Notes under the pieces: model-generated
The model's database searches: none
What the model was told of the DNA's origin: nothing
What the model saw: only the letters and a program-made list of their open reading frames with translations
Assembly (NCBI RefSeq): GCF_001741865.1
Contig: NZ_CP017147.1
Location: 3,773,001 to 3,837,000, forward strand
Source of the DNA: Bosea vaviloviae
GTDB taxonomy: Bacteria > Pseudomonadota > Alphaproteobacteria > Rhizobiales > Beijerinckiaceae
Length of the DNA stretch: 64,000 nucleotides
Reading direction: 5' to 3'
Made by a program: the position numbers and the translations under genes
Part shown: piece after piece, positions 53,400 through 61,597 of the stretch
Numbering within the stretch: the first letter of the stretch is position 1
Layout: each line of letters begins with the position of its first letter

Positions 53400-54153
53400 G
53401 CCGCACAGCGAAGGCTTCGTCGCCATCGACAAGGCAAGCTATGGCTATGGCGACTGGCCCGCTATCGTCGATCAGGTCGACTGGACGATCCCGCGCGGCG
53501 CGATCCATTGCCTGGTCGGGCGCAGCGGCTGCGGCAAGACGACCCTGCTGAAGCTCGCTGCCGGCCTGCTGCTGCCCGATGAGGGGATCGTCAGGATCGA
53601 TGGCGCCGCCCTGCGCGAGCCGGGGCCGCAGATCGGCTTCGTTTTCCAGGCTCCGACCCTGCTGGACTGGGCGAGCGTAATCGACAATGTGCTCTTGCCG
53701 ATCTCGCTGAAGCGCCGCCCGCGCGCGACGGACCGGGAGGCGGCGCTCGATCTGCTGAAACTGGTTTCGCTGGACGGCTATGCGCAGCGCTACCCGAGCG
53801 AATTGTCGGGCGGGCAGCAAAGCCGCGTCGCGGTTGCGCGCGCGCTGGTCACCCAGCCGGCGGTGCTGCTGCTCGACGAGCCTTTCGCCGCGTTGGACGC
53901 GCTGACCCGCGAGGAATTGCAGGACGACCTCCTGAGGCTCTGCGCCCTGCACGGAACGACAGTACTGTTCGTGACCCATGACATCACCGAGGCCGTCTAT
54001 CTGGCCGACCGCGTCGCGGTGATGGCGGCGGGGCGCTTGCACCATCAGATCACCGTGGAATTGCCCCGGCCGCGCCATCGCGAATTGCGCTACGGCCAGG
54101 CCTTCAATGCGCTCTGCCGCGAGTTGCGGCAGGCGATGGATCTGGCGCCATGA
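53389..54153 (+). CDS. ABC transporter ATP-binding protein (nitrate/taurine/thiamine-precursor class)
   Basis: 254 residues from ATG 53389, within the end of the LuxC-like gene. Walker A is GRSGCGKTT near 43-51, then FVFQAPTLLDWASV (Q-loop typical of the SsuB/TauB/ThiZ group), LSGGQQSRVAVARAL, and Walker B LLLDEPFAALDAL with THDITEA. The class energises import of small anions and thiamine precursors. It overlaps the permease gene by four bases (ATGA). Confidence 0.9.
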   Translation: MSIEPHSEGFVAIDKASYGYGDWPAIVDQVDWTIPRGAIHCLVGRSGCGKTTLLKLAAGLLLPDEGIVRIDGAALREPGPQIGFVFQAPTLLDWASVIDNVLLPISLKRRPRATDREAALDLLKLVSLDGYAQRYPSELSGGQQSRVAVARALVTQPAVLLLDEPFAALDALTREELQDDLLRLCALHGTTVLFVTHDITEAVYLADRVAVMAAGRLHHQITVELPRPRHRELRYGQAFNALCRELRQAMDLAP

Positions 54154-54899
54154 TCGCGCGCCTGTCCTCTGCCTTGTTGCTGCTGGCCCTGCTCGCCGGC
54201 TGGGAGCTCTATTGCCGGTTTGCCGGCGTGCCGGCGCTGATCGTGCCGCCGCCCTCGGTCGTGCTGGCGACGCTGTGGAGCGAGATCGCCAGCGGGCGCC
54301 TGCTGCCGCATCTGCGGATCACGGCGACCGAGATGGCGCTGGGCCTCGCCTTGGGCTGCGCGGTCGGGCTTGTGGCCGGGGTCGTGCTGGCGGAGGTCGG
54401 CTTCCTGCGCCGCCTGCTGCATCCCTATATCGTTGCCAGCCAGGTCGTTCCCAAGCTCGCGCTCGGCCCGCTCTTCATCATCTGGTTCGGTTTCGGCATG
54501 ACCTCGACGGTCGTGATCACCGCCCTGATCTGCTTCTTCCCGCTGATGGAGAACACCATGACCGGCCTGAGCCAGGTCGATCCGGCGCGGCGGGAACTCT
54601 TCCGCATGCTGGGTGCGACGCGTCTCCAGACCTTGCTGCGGCTGAAGCTGCCGAGCGCCTTGCCGGTGATCATGGCGGGCGTCCGCGTCGCTGTCGTGCT
54701 GGCGCTGGTCGGCGCGGTCGTCGGCGAGTTCATCGGGGGCAGGGCTGGGCTCGGCGCCTCCATCATCGCCGCCCAGAGCGTGATGGATTCAAGCCTGATG
54801 TTCGCGCTCTTCATCGTGATCACGCTCATGGGCATGCTGTTCTACCAGGCCGCGATCTGGCTCGAGAGCCTGCTGCTTCGCCATCATCTGAAAGGATAG
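54150..54899 (+). CDS. ABC transporter permease (SsuC/TauC/ThiX class)
   Basis: 249 residues with about six membrane segments (LSSALLLLALLAGWELYCR first). PALIVPPPSVVLATLW is the usual start of this permease group, and the EAA loop is LFRMLGATRLQTLLRLKLP. It dimerises and works with the ATPase encoded just upstream. The binding-protein gene follows three bases later. Transport specificity comes from that protein. Confidence 0.9.
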   Translation: MIARLSSALLLLALLAGWELYCRFAGVPALIVPPPSVVLATLWSEIASGRLLPHLRITATEMALGLALGCAVGLVAGVVLAEVGFLRRLLHPYIVASQVVPKLALGPLFIIWFGFGMTSTVVITALICFFPLMENTMTGLSQVDPARRELFRMLGATRLQTLLRLKLPSALPVIMAGVRVAVVLALVGAVVGEFIGGRAGLGASIIAAQSVMDSSLMFALFIVITLMGMLFYQAAIWLESLLLRHHLKG

Positions 54900-54902
54900 T
54901 CC

Positions 54903-55886
54903 ATGTTCAGCCCATCACGTCGCAGCACTGCCCTGGCGCTGGCTTTCACAGCCATGCTGGGCTGTGCCAGCCGGGCGCAAACCCTGGACACGGTCACCGT
55001 CGCCGGCTGGAGCCAGCCGATCAGCGAGATCACCAATCTGCTCGCCGAGCCCGACAAGGGCTTCTTCAAGGCGAAGGGGATCGCGCTGGACTATGTGCCG
55101 GGCACGGGCGGCGGCTCCGCCATCCAGACCATGCTGACCGGCAAGGCCGACATCGCCTTCACCGATCCGGCCTCGCTCTATCTCGCCCTCGACAAGGGCG
55201 AGAAGCTGGTGGCGATCTACAACATCTATCCGCAGAACGTCTTCAACGTGGTCGCTCCCAAGAGCGCCGGCATCAAAAGGCCCGCGGATCTGAAGGGCAA
55301 GCGCATCGGCGTCTACAGCCTGTCGAGCGGCACGCGCCAGAACCTGCAGGTGCTGCTGCAGCAGGTCGGCCTGACCGAGAACGACGTGACCATCGAGGTC
55401 ACGGGCCTGCTGAACTTCGCGCCGCTGATCCAGGGGCAGGTCGACGCCACCGCCGCGACGGATACGGGTCTCTTGGTCGGCCGGATGAAGGGTTTGCCCG
55501 AGGTCGACGTCATCGAGGTCAAGGACCATCTCAACCTGCCCAGCGATATCTTCGTGGTGACGCAGGCGACCTATGAGGCGAAGAAGCCGCTGCTGAAGCG
55601 CTTCCTTGCCGCCTATCGCGAGAGCGCCGCCTGGATGATCGCCAAGCCCGAGGAGGCTGCGAAGATCGCCGTCACCCGCGCCATCAACGGCCGCGACGAG
55701 GCGCTCAATCTGGAGATCATCAAGCTGCGCAACCTCTCCACCGTCTCCCCGACCACTGACAGCAAGGGGCTGGGCCATTTCGACCCCGAGCCGATGCAGA
55801 AGGGGGCCGATACCTTCAGGCAGCTCGGCCTGATCGCCAGGCCGATCGATATGGCCGCAGTGGTGAAATCGGACCTGATTCCTTGA
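54903..55886 (+). CDS. NMT1/THI5-type ABC substrate-binding protein, probable thiamine-precursor binder
   Basis: 327 residues. A signal peptide with cysteine in a weak lipobox (LAFTAMLGCASRAQ) is followed by the NMT1/SsuA-like fold: GWSQPISEITNLLAEPDKGF, YVPGTGGGSAIQTMLTGKAD and YSLSSGTRQNLQVLLQQ. Related proteins bind formylaminopyrimidine (ThiY), alkylsulfonates or riboflavin. Because the operon begins with a TPP riboswitch, the ligand is most likely a thiamine precursor or breakdown product. The residues that define ThiY specificity cannot be judged by eye. Confidence 0.85.
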   Translation: MFSPSRRSTALALAFTAMLGCASRAQTLDTVTVAGWSQPISEITNLLAEPDKGFFKAKGIALDYVPGTGGGSAIQTMLTGKADIAFTDPASLYLALDKGEKLVAIYNIYPQNVFNVVAPKSAGIKRPADLKGKRIGVYSLSSGTRQNLQVLLQQVGLTENDVTIEVTGLLNFAPLIQGQVDATAATDTGLLVGRMKGLPEVDVIEVKDHLNLPSDIFVVTQATYEAKKPLLKRFLAAYRESAAWMIAKPEEAAKIAVTRAINGRDEALNLEIIKLRNLSTVSPTTDSKGLGHFDPEPMQKGADTFRQLGLIARPIDMAAVVKSDLIP

Positions 55887-55903
55887 TTTTGCAGGTTCGC
55901 CCG

Positions 55904-56014
55904 AAACACGCCGTCGTCCCGGGCGGAGCGAAGCGCAGAGCCGGGACCCATGCCGGAACCGTTCAGGAATGGGTCCCGGGTTTCCCTTCGGTCGCCCGGG
56001 ACGACGCAGTGTTT
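55904..56014. repeat. Cloverleaf-like palindromic repeat
   Basis: Nested perfect inverted repeats: AAACAC (55904-55909) with GTGTTT (56009-56014), CGTCGTCCCGGGCG (55912-55925) with CGCCCGGGACGACG (55993-56006), and CCGGGACCCAT (55941-55951) with ATGGGTCCCGG (55969-55979). The left end resembles the element at 11187. It sits between the binding-protein gene and the SDR gene and could terminate or attenuate transcription into the SDR. Confidence 0.8.
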
Positions 56015-56052
56015 CCCATGCGAGCATTACGAGCTAACGGCGGACAGACATC

Positions 56053-56820
56053 ATGAATTTCCGCGACAGGACCATCATCGTCACGGGTGCGAGCCGGGGC
56101 ATCGGGGCTGCGCTTGCAAAAGCCTTCGCCGCCGAGGGCGGACTCGTCGTCGTCAACTATCTCAGCAATGAGGCGGCAGCGCTGCAGGTCGTCGAGGCTT
56201 GCCGGGCGCTGGGCGGGCAGGCCCTGGCGATCGCGGCCGATGTAACCTCGGAGGCCGAGGTCGCGGCGATGATGGCGCGCATCGCCGACGAGGTCGGCAA
56301 GGTCGACGCCGTCGTCAACAACGCTTTCGCACCCTATGTCTTCGATCCCGATGACCGGACGCGCTTCTGGGACACACCCTGGTCGGCCTATCAGGCGCAA
56401 TTCGATGGCGCGCTGAAGGCGACCTATAATCTCTGCCAGGCCGTGCTGCCCCTAATGAAGCAGCGATTGAGAGGCAGCATCGTCAACATGACGAGCGATC
56501 TCGTCGCGCGCCCGAGCATTCCCTATCACGACTACACCACGGCGAAATCGGCCCTGATCGGCTTCAGCCGGACCCTTGCCGCCGAGCTCGGTCCCCTGGG
56601 GATCCGGGTCAATTGCGTCGCGCCCGGATTGGTCTATCCGACCGATGCCAGCCGCGCGACCAAGGAGGAGGTGAGGGAGGCTCTCATCGCCCAGACGCCC
56701 CTGCGCCGGATCGCGACGCCCGAGGATATCACCGGCCCCGTCCTCTTCCTCGCCTCGGACTGGAGCGGCTTCGTCACCGGGCAGACGCTCCATGTCGATG
56801 GCGGGTTGGTAATGACCTAA
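56053..56820 (+). CDS. Short-chain dehydrogenase/reductase (FabG-like)
   Basis: 255 residues. Classical SDR motifs are TGASRGIGAA at 12-21 for the cofactor, VNNAF near 93 and the catalytic Tyr-Lys in YHDYTTAKSAL near 157-161 with an upstream Ser in NMTSD. The end, TGQTLHVDGGLVMT, is typical. It interconverts an alcohol with an aldehyde or ketone. It follows the TPP-controlled operon after 166 bases occupied by a palindromic repeat, so whether it belongs to that operon is uncertain. It converges on and overlaps the molybdoenzyme gene by four bases. Confidence 0.88.
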   Translation: MNFRDRTIIVTGASRGIGAALAKAFAAEGGLVVVNYLSNEAAALQVVEACRALGGQALAIAADVTSEAEVAAMMARIADEVGKVDAVVNNAFAPYVFDPDDRTRFWDTPWSAYQAQFDGALKATYNLCQAVLPLMKQRLRGSIVNMTSDLVARPSIPYHDYTTAKSALIGFSRTLAAELGPLGIRVNCVAPGLVYPTDASRATKEEVREALIAQTPLRRIATPEDITGPVLFLASDWSGFVTGQTLHVDGGLVMT

Positions 56821-59168
56821 AGCGCCGCCGCTTGCGCATCCCTGATCGCCCGCCAGACGCGGGCAGGGGTTGCGGGCATGTCGAGATGCGTCACGCCGAG
56901 CGGGCGCAGCGCGTCGAGGACGGCATTCATCACCGTCTGCGGCGCGCCGATGCAGCCGGCCTGGCCCGAGCCTTTCGCACCCAGCGGATTGGCTTTCGTC
57001 GGCACCTCGACCATCTCCAGATCGAAAAACGGAATGTCGTCGGCGCGCGGCATGGCGTAGTCCATGAAGGTCGCGCTGAGGAGCTGGCCGGAATCGGGAT
57101 CGTAGACCGCTTCCTCGAGCAGCGCCTGCCCGATGCCTTGCGCCAGCCCGCCATGGACTTGGGATTCCGTCAGCAGCGGATTGACCAGCCGGCCGTAGTC
57201 GTCGACGGCGACATAGCGCTCCAGCGATACGGCTCCCGTTTCGGGATCGACCTCGACCTCGGCGACCTGCGCGCCGTTGGGAAAGGTGATGACGTCGCAG
57301 ATATTGTCGCCATGGCTGCTCAGGGCCGCGCCGTTGCTCTCCGCGGCATGCCGGGCAATGGTGAAGAGATCGACCTCCTGCGCCAGGCCGTCGGCCCCTG
57401 CCACGGTGCGAAAGCGGCCGTCGCCGAAGGCCAGTTCGCCCGCCCCGACCTGCAGCAGTTGCGCAGCGACCGGGAGCGCCCTGGCGATCAGATCGTCTGC
57501 CGCCATCAGCAATGCCGTCCCGCCCAGATGCAGGGAGCGCGCCCCGCCATGGCCACCGCCGCGCGGCACCAGGGCGGTATCGCCCTGCACCAGCTGGAAG
57601 GTCTCGATAGGCAATCCCAGCCGCTGCGCTGCGACCTGCGCGAAGCTTGTCTCATGGCCCTGGCCGTTGGATTGCGTGCCGACCGCCATGTCGATCGCGC
57701 CGTCGCGCCGCACGGTCAGCCAGGCCTCTTCATTGGGCTGGCCGCGCGACGTCTCCAGAAAGCAGCCGATGCCGAAGCCGCGCAGCTTGCCGCGCTTCTT
57801 CGCCTCGCGTTTGCGCCTGGCGAAGCCGGCACGGTCGGCCGCCGCCAGGACCCGGTCGAGATTTGCCGCGAACGCCCCGCAATCGATCACGGTGCCGAAG
57901 GCGCTGCGATGGGGAAAGTGCCGGATGAAGTTGCGCCGGCGCAATTCCGCCGGATCGATCGCGAGCTGGTGCGCGGCCGTATCGATCAGGCGCTCCAGCA
58001 GATAATTGGCCTCCGGCTTGCCGGCGCCGCGATAGGCGTCGATCGGCACCGTGTTGGTGAAGGCGCCGCGCACATCCATCGTCATGGCCGGGATGTCGTA
58101 GAGCCCGCCCATCGCGGTCGAGGGCGCATTGGTCGAGCTTCCCGGGCCGAGCGAGGAGACATAGGCGCCGAGATTGCTGAGTGTCTCCACCGCCAGCGCC
58201 AGGAAACGGCCCTTGGCGTCGAGTGCGAGCCGCGCCTTGGTGAGGTTGTCGCGGCCATGCACGCCGCTGGTGAACTCGTCGAGGCGGTCGGCCGTCCAGT
58301 GCACCGGTCGCGCGAGCTTGCGCGCCGCCCACAACACCAGGGCATATTCGGGATAGGTGACGTTCTTCATGCCGAAGCCGCCGCCGACATCGGGGCAAGA
58401 GACCTCGATCCTGTCGAGGGGCAGGCCGAAGACGCCCTCAGCCAGCTCGCGGCGGATGGCGTGCACCGAGGCGCCGCTGATCGCCAGCCTATAGACCCCG
58501 CTCGCCGGATCGAAGCGGCCGAGTGCGATGCGCGGCTCCATGGCGGCCGCGACGATGCGGTTGTTGACGAGGTCGCAGGAGGCGACATGGGCGGCGCCGG
58601 CAAAGGCTTTCGCGACCGCCTCCCGGTCGCCGCGCTCGAAGCGGAAGGCCAGGTTGCCCGGGGCTTTCGGCCAGATCTGCGCGGCCTGCGGGTCCAGCGC
58701 ACCGCGCAGTTCCGTCACCGAGGGCAGGATGTCGTAGTTGACGATGACCTGCTCGCAGGCGTCGCGCGCGGCCTCGCGGCTTTCGGCGACGACGAAGGCG
58801 ACGAGATCGCCGACATGGCGCACTCGCTCGCGCGCCAATGGAAAACGCGGCGGCACGATCAGCGGATCGACGGTCTTGACCACGATGTAGCAGGGCAGGG
58901 GGTGAAGCCCGTCGAGATCGTCGGCGGTGTAGATGCCCCGCACGCCGGGCATATCTGCGGCCGCGGTCGTATCGATCGAGAGGATGCGGGCATGGGCATG
59001 GGGCGAGCGCACCATGGCGGCGAAGAGTTCGCCCGGAACGAGATGGTCGTCGAGATAACGGCCCGCGCCGGTGAGAAAGCGCTGATCCTCGCGTCGCCGT
59101 AACGAGCGCGGGTCATCTGGCGCGGCGACCCTGCGCATGGTGTCTGGGGCGATCAGGCCGTCATTCAT
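56817..59168 (-). CDS. Molybdopterin-binding large subunit, xanthine dehydrogenase/CoxL-like family (form II)
   Basis: 783 residues from ATG 59168; the longer frame to 59669 overlaps the ModE-like gene and is not used. DQRFLTGAGRYLDD opens the a/b-hammerhead domain, VGGGFGMKN and AYRGAGKPEANY mark the molybdopterin site (form II type, not the CO dehydrogenase AYxCSFR). The usual catalytic-glutamate motif GxGEAG reads GSGQAGCIGAP here. No FAD (CoxM) or 2Fe-2S (CoxS) subunit gene is nearby, so partners must be encoded elsewhere. The Mo uptake genes next to it support a molybdenum-containing product. Confidence 0.87.
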   Translation of the reverse strand: MNDGLIAPDTMRRVAAPDDPRSLRRREDQRFLTGAGRYLDDHLVPGELFAAMVRSPHAHARILSIDTTAAADMPGVRGIYTADDLDGLHPLPCYIVVKTVDPLIVPPRFPLARERVRHVGDLVAFVVAESREAARDACEQVIVNYDILPSVTELRGALDPQAAQIWPKAPGNLAFRFERGDREAVAKAFAGAAHVASCDLVNNRIVAAAMEPRIALGRFDPASGVYRLAISGASVHAIRRELAEGVFGLPLDRIEVSCPDVGGGFGMKNVTYPEYALVLWAARKLARPVHWTADRLDEFTSGVHGRDNLTKARLALDAKGRFLALAVETLSNLGAYVSSLGPGSSTNAPSTAMGGLYDIPAMTMDVRGAFTNTVPIDAYRGAGKPEANYLLERLIDTAAHQLAIDPAELRRRNFIRHFPHRSAFGTVIDCGAFAANLDRVLAAADRAGFARRKREAKKRGKLRGFGIGCFLETSRGQPNEEAWLTVRRDGAIDMAVGTQSNGQGHETSFAQVAAQRLGLPIETFQLVQGDTALVPRGGGHGGARSLHLGGTALLMAADDLIARALPVAAQLLQVGAGELAFGDGRFRTVAGADGLAQEVDLFTIARHAAESNGAALSSHGDNICDVITFPNGAQVAEVEVDPETGAVSLERYVAVDDYGRLVNPLLTESQVHGGLAQGIGQALLEEAVYDPDSGQLLSATFMDYAMPRADDIPFFDLEMVEVPTKANPLGAKGSGQAGCIGAPQTVMNAVLDALRPLGVTHLDMPATPARVWRAIRDAQAAAL

Positions 59169-59272
59169 ATCGCTTCGCTCTCGCCTTAATGCCGCGCGCG
59201 GCTTGGTCGCGGCCATCGCAGCCACTCGGATGCAACCGCTTTGCCATCCGGGTGGCTGACACCAACGGGAAA

Positions 59273-59647
59273 CTAGGAGGTCGGCTCGGCTGCCGCATCC
59301 CGGAGGGCGTCGATGTGCAGGGCGGCCGCCTTCATGGCCTTGCTTTCGATGGCCCGATAATGCGCCACGATCTCGCGGCCCATCGGCGTCAGATGCGCGC
59401 CGCCACCCTTGGCGCCGCCAGGCGCGGCCTCGACGAGCGGCTGACGGAACATCCGGTTGAGATTGTCCACCAGCAGCCAGGCCCGGCGGTAGGACATCGC
59501 CATGGCGCGTCCGGCGCCCGAGATCGAACCCGATGCCTCGATCGCCTCCAAGAGCTCGACCTTGCCCGGCCCGAGCCGGCCGATCGGCACGAGGTCGATC
59601 CTGATGCTGATCAGGGCGGAGGGCTTTTGCCGGGCGGTCTCGGACAT
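59273..59647 (-). CDS. ModE-like winged-helix transcriptional regulator (N-terminal domain only)
   Basis: 124 residues. The winged-helix region of ModE is clear: LLEAIEASGSISGAGRAMAM, then YRRAWLLVDNLNRMFRQPLV and GGAKGGGAHLTPMG. The molybdate-binding Mop domains of full ModE are missing, but a separate molbindin is encoded at 62546. It lies between modC and the molybdoenzyme gene on the same strand, and probably controls one or both. How it senses molybdate is unclear. Confidence 0.85.
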   Translation of the reverse strand: MSETARQKPSALISIRIDLVPIGRLGPGKVELLEAIEASGSISGAGRAMAMSYRRAWLLVDNLNRMFRQPLVEAAPGGAKGGGAHLTPMGREIVAHYRAIESKAMKAAALHIDALRDAAAEPTS

Positions 59648-59813
59648 GTCGGCATCCTGTTGCTTCCACCCGTTCTAAACAGGTTTTTGCCGGACCGCAC
59701 CGACAGCTTCCGATCGTGCCGCACCGACTCCGCCTTTCAGGAAGGGAGGCGAGCCCTGTATCGACAGGAACATAGCCCAGGCTGCGTAAGGTGCCTCGCA
59801 GCGGGGCGGAGCC

Positions 59814-60902
59814 TCAACCCGTCTCGACGGAAACGCTCTTGATCACCGCATAGACCTGGCTGCCTTGCCTCAGCGCCAAGGCCGCCACGGATTTCGTGGT
59901 CAGGCGCGCCAGCAGGCTCTCGCCATTGCAGTCGATGACCAGCTCGATCGCCGCACCCTCGCGCCTCCGGCCGATCTCGGCGATCGTGCCCGGCAGGATG
60001 TTGAGCGCGCTCACGCCGGTCGGCGGCGTCAGGCTGATCAGGACGTCGCTGGCGAGAATGCGAACCCGGACATGTCCGCCGATCGGCAAGGCGCTGCGCG
60101 AAACCTGCAACAGGCCGGCCTGGGTCCTCAGGCTGGTGAGATGGTACTCGGTATCGTGGCTGACGATCTCCGCCTCCAGGATGGAGCCGGCCTCGGCCGC
60201 ACCCGACAAGGCGGCGACGTCCAGCCGCGACATCACCTCTGCCGTCGGGCCGCAGGCCTTGACGGCGCCCTGATCGACCACGACCAGCGTCGTCGCCAGC
60301 CGCGCCACTTCCGCGACCGAATGCGAGACATAGATGATGGGAATGCCGATCTCGTCGCGCAGCCGCTCGATATAGGGCAGGATTTCCGCCTTGCGCGCCT
60401 CGTCGAGCGAGGCCAGCGGCTCATCCATCAAGAGCAGGCGGGGATTGGCCAGCAAGGCGCGGCCGATCGCGATGCGCTGCTTCTCACCCCCCGACAGGCC
60501 GGCCGGCCTGCGTTCGAGCAGATGGCCGATTCCGAGCAGGTCCAGCACGGTCGCAAAGGCGATGCTGTCGCGCCCTTCGCGCGGCGCGAACCAGCGCCCG
60601 AACAGCAGGTTCTGGCGCACCGTCAGATGGGGGAAGAGCCGTGCCTCCTGGAAGACATAGCCGATCCGCCGACGATGCTTGGGCACGAAAACGCCGTGCT
60701 TGGTATCGACCAGCACCTCGCCATCGACGAGGACGCGCCCGCGCGCCGGGCGGATCAGGCCGCCGATGACGTTGACGAGCGAGGTCTTGCCGGAGCCCGA
60801 GCGGCCAAACAGCGCCGTCAAGCGCCCGTTGGAGGTGAAGTTGGCGTCGAGCTTGAACTCGCCCAGATGGTGCTCGACCGCGATCTCGATGAGCGGGCTC
60901 AT
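59814..60902 (-). CDS. modC: Molybdate ABC transporter ATP-binding protein ModC
   Basis: 362 residues from ATG 60902. Walker A is GRSGSGKT at 33-40, then YVFQEARLFPHLTVRQNLL, LSGGEKQRIAIGRAL and LLLMDEPLASLD. The C-terminal 70 residues (SALNILPGTIAEIG; VYAVIKSVSV) form a Mop-type molybdate-binding domain that may inhibit transport when molybdate is plentiful. It overlaps modB by four bases. Confidence 0.94.
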   Translation of the reverse strand: MSPLIEIAVEHHLGEFKLDANFTSNGRLTALFGRSGSGKTSLVNVIGGLIRPARGRVLVDGEVLVDTKHGVFVPKHRRRIGYVFQEARLFPHLTVRQNLLFGRWFAPREGRDSIAFATVLDLLGIGHLLERRPAGLSGGEKQRIAIGRALLANPRLLLMDEPLASLDEARKAEILPYIERLRDEIGIPIIYVSHSVAEVARLATTLVVVDQGAVKACGPTAEVMSRLDVAALSGAAEAGSILEAEIVSHDTEYHLTSLRTQAGLLQVSRSALPIGGHVRVRILASDVLISLTPPTGVSALNILPGTIAEIGRRREGAAIELVIDCNGESLLARLTTKSVAALALRQGSQVYAVIKSVSVETG

Positions 60903-61597
60903 TCGACCGCGATCCTGCGCCCGACGAAGCGCGCCATCCATTCCGAGACGACCAGCGCCGCGACCGAGATCGCGATCGAGATCAGCGTCAGGCGCGTCGC
61001 ACCGGCCTCGCCGCCGGGTACCTGGGTGAAGGTGTAGATCGCCGAGGGCAAGGTCTGCGTCTCGCCGGGGATGTTGGAGACGAAGGTGATGGTCGCGCCG
61101 AATTCGCCCATCGCCTTGGCGAAGCACAAGATCATGCCGACGACGATGCCGGGCAGGCAAAGCGGCAGCGTGACGACGAGGAAGACCCAGATGGGGCTGG
61201 CGCCGAGCGTGCCGGCTGCGTCCTCCAGCTTGCGGTCGACCGCCTCGATCGAGAGGCGGATGGCGCGCACCATCAGGGGAAAGCCCATGACCGCGGCGGC
61301 CAGCACCGCGCCCGTCCAGCGGAAGGAGAGCACGATGCCGAAATAATCATAGAGAAACTGCCCGATCGGCCCGCGCCGGCCAAAGCCGATCAGCAGGAGA
61401 TAGCCGGTCACGACCGGTGGCATGATCAACGGCAGATGGACGGCCGCATCGAGCAGAGACTTGCCCCAGAAGCGGCCGCGCGCGAGCAGGAAGGCGACGC
61501 CGAGCCCGAGCGGCAGGCTCGCGAGCATCGCGGTCGTCGCGACGGTCAGGCTCAGGCGGACCGCCGTCCATTCCTCGGGAGAAAGCCAGTCGCTCAC
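60899..61597 (-). CDS. modB: Molybdate ABC transporter permease ModB
   Basis: 232 residues with about five membrane segments. Diagnostic stretches are PPVVTGYLLLIGFGRRGPIG and the EAA loop EDAAGTLGASPIWVFLVVTL, followed by ARAMGEFGA-like AKAMGEFGATITFVSNIPG. Four-base overlaps with modA and modC show one transcript. It forms the membrane channel for molybdate (and probably tungstate). Confidence 0.94.
   Translation of the reverse strand: MSDWLSPEEWTAVRLSLTVATTAMLASLPLGLGVAFLLARGRFWGKSLLDAAVHLPLIMPPVVTGYLLLIGFGRRGPIGQFLYDYFGIVLSFRWTGAVLAAAVMGFPLMVRAIRLSIEAVDRKLEDAAGTLGASPIWVFLVVTLPLCLPGIVVGMILCFAKAMGEFGATITFVSNIPGETQTLPSAIYTFTQVPGGEAGATRLTLISIAISVAALVVSEWMARFVGRRIAVE

Noticed and set aside
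56613..59102. An 829-codon plus-strand frame opposite the molybdoenzyme gene
   Set aside because: The minus strand carries all CoxL-like motifs; the plus frame shows none.
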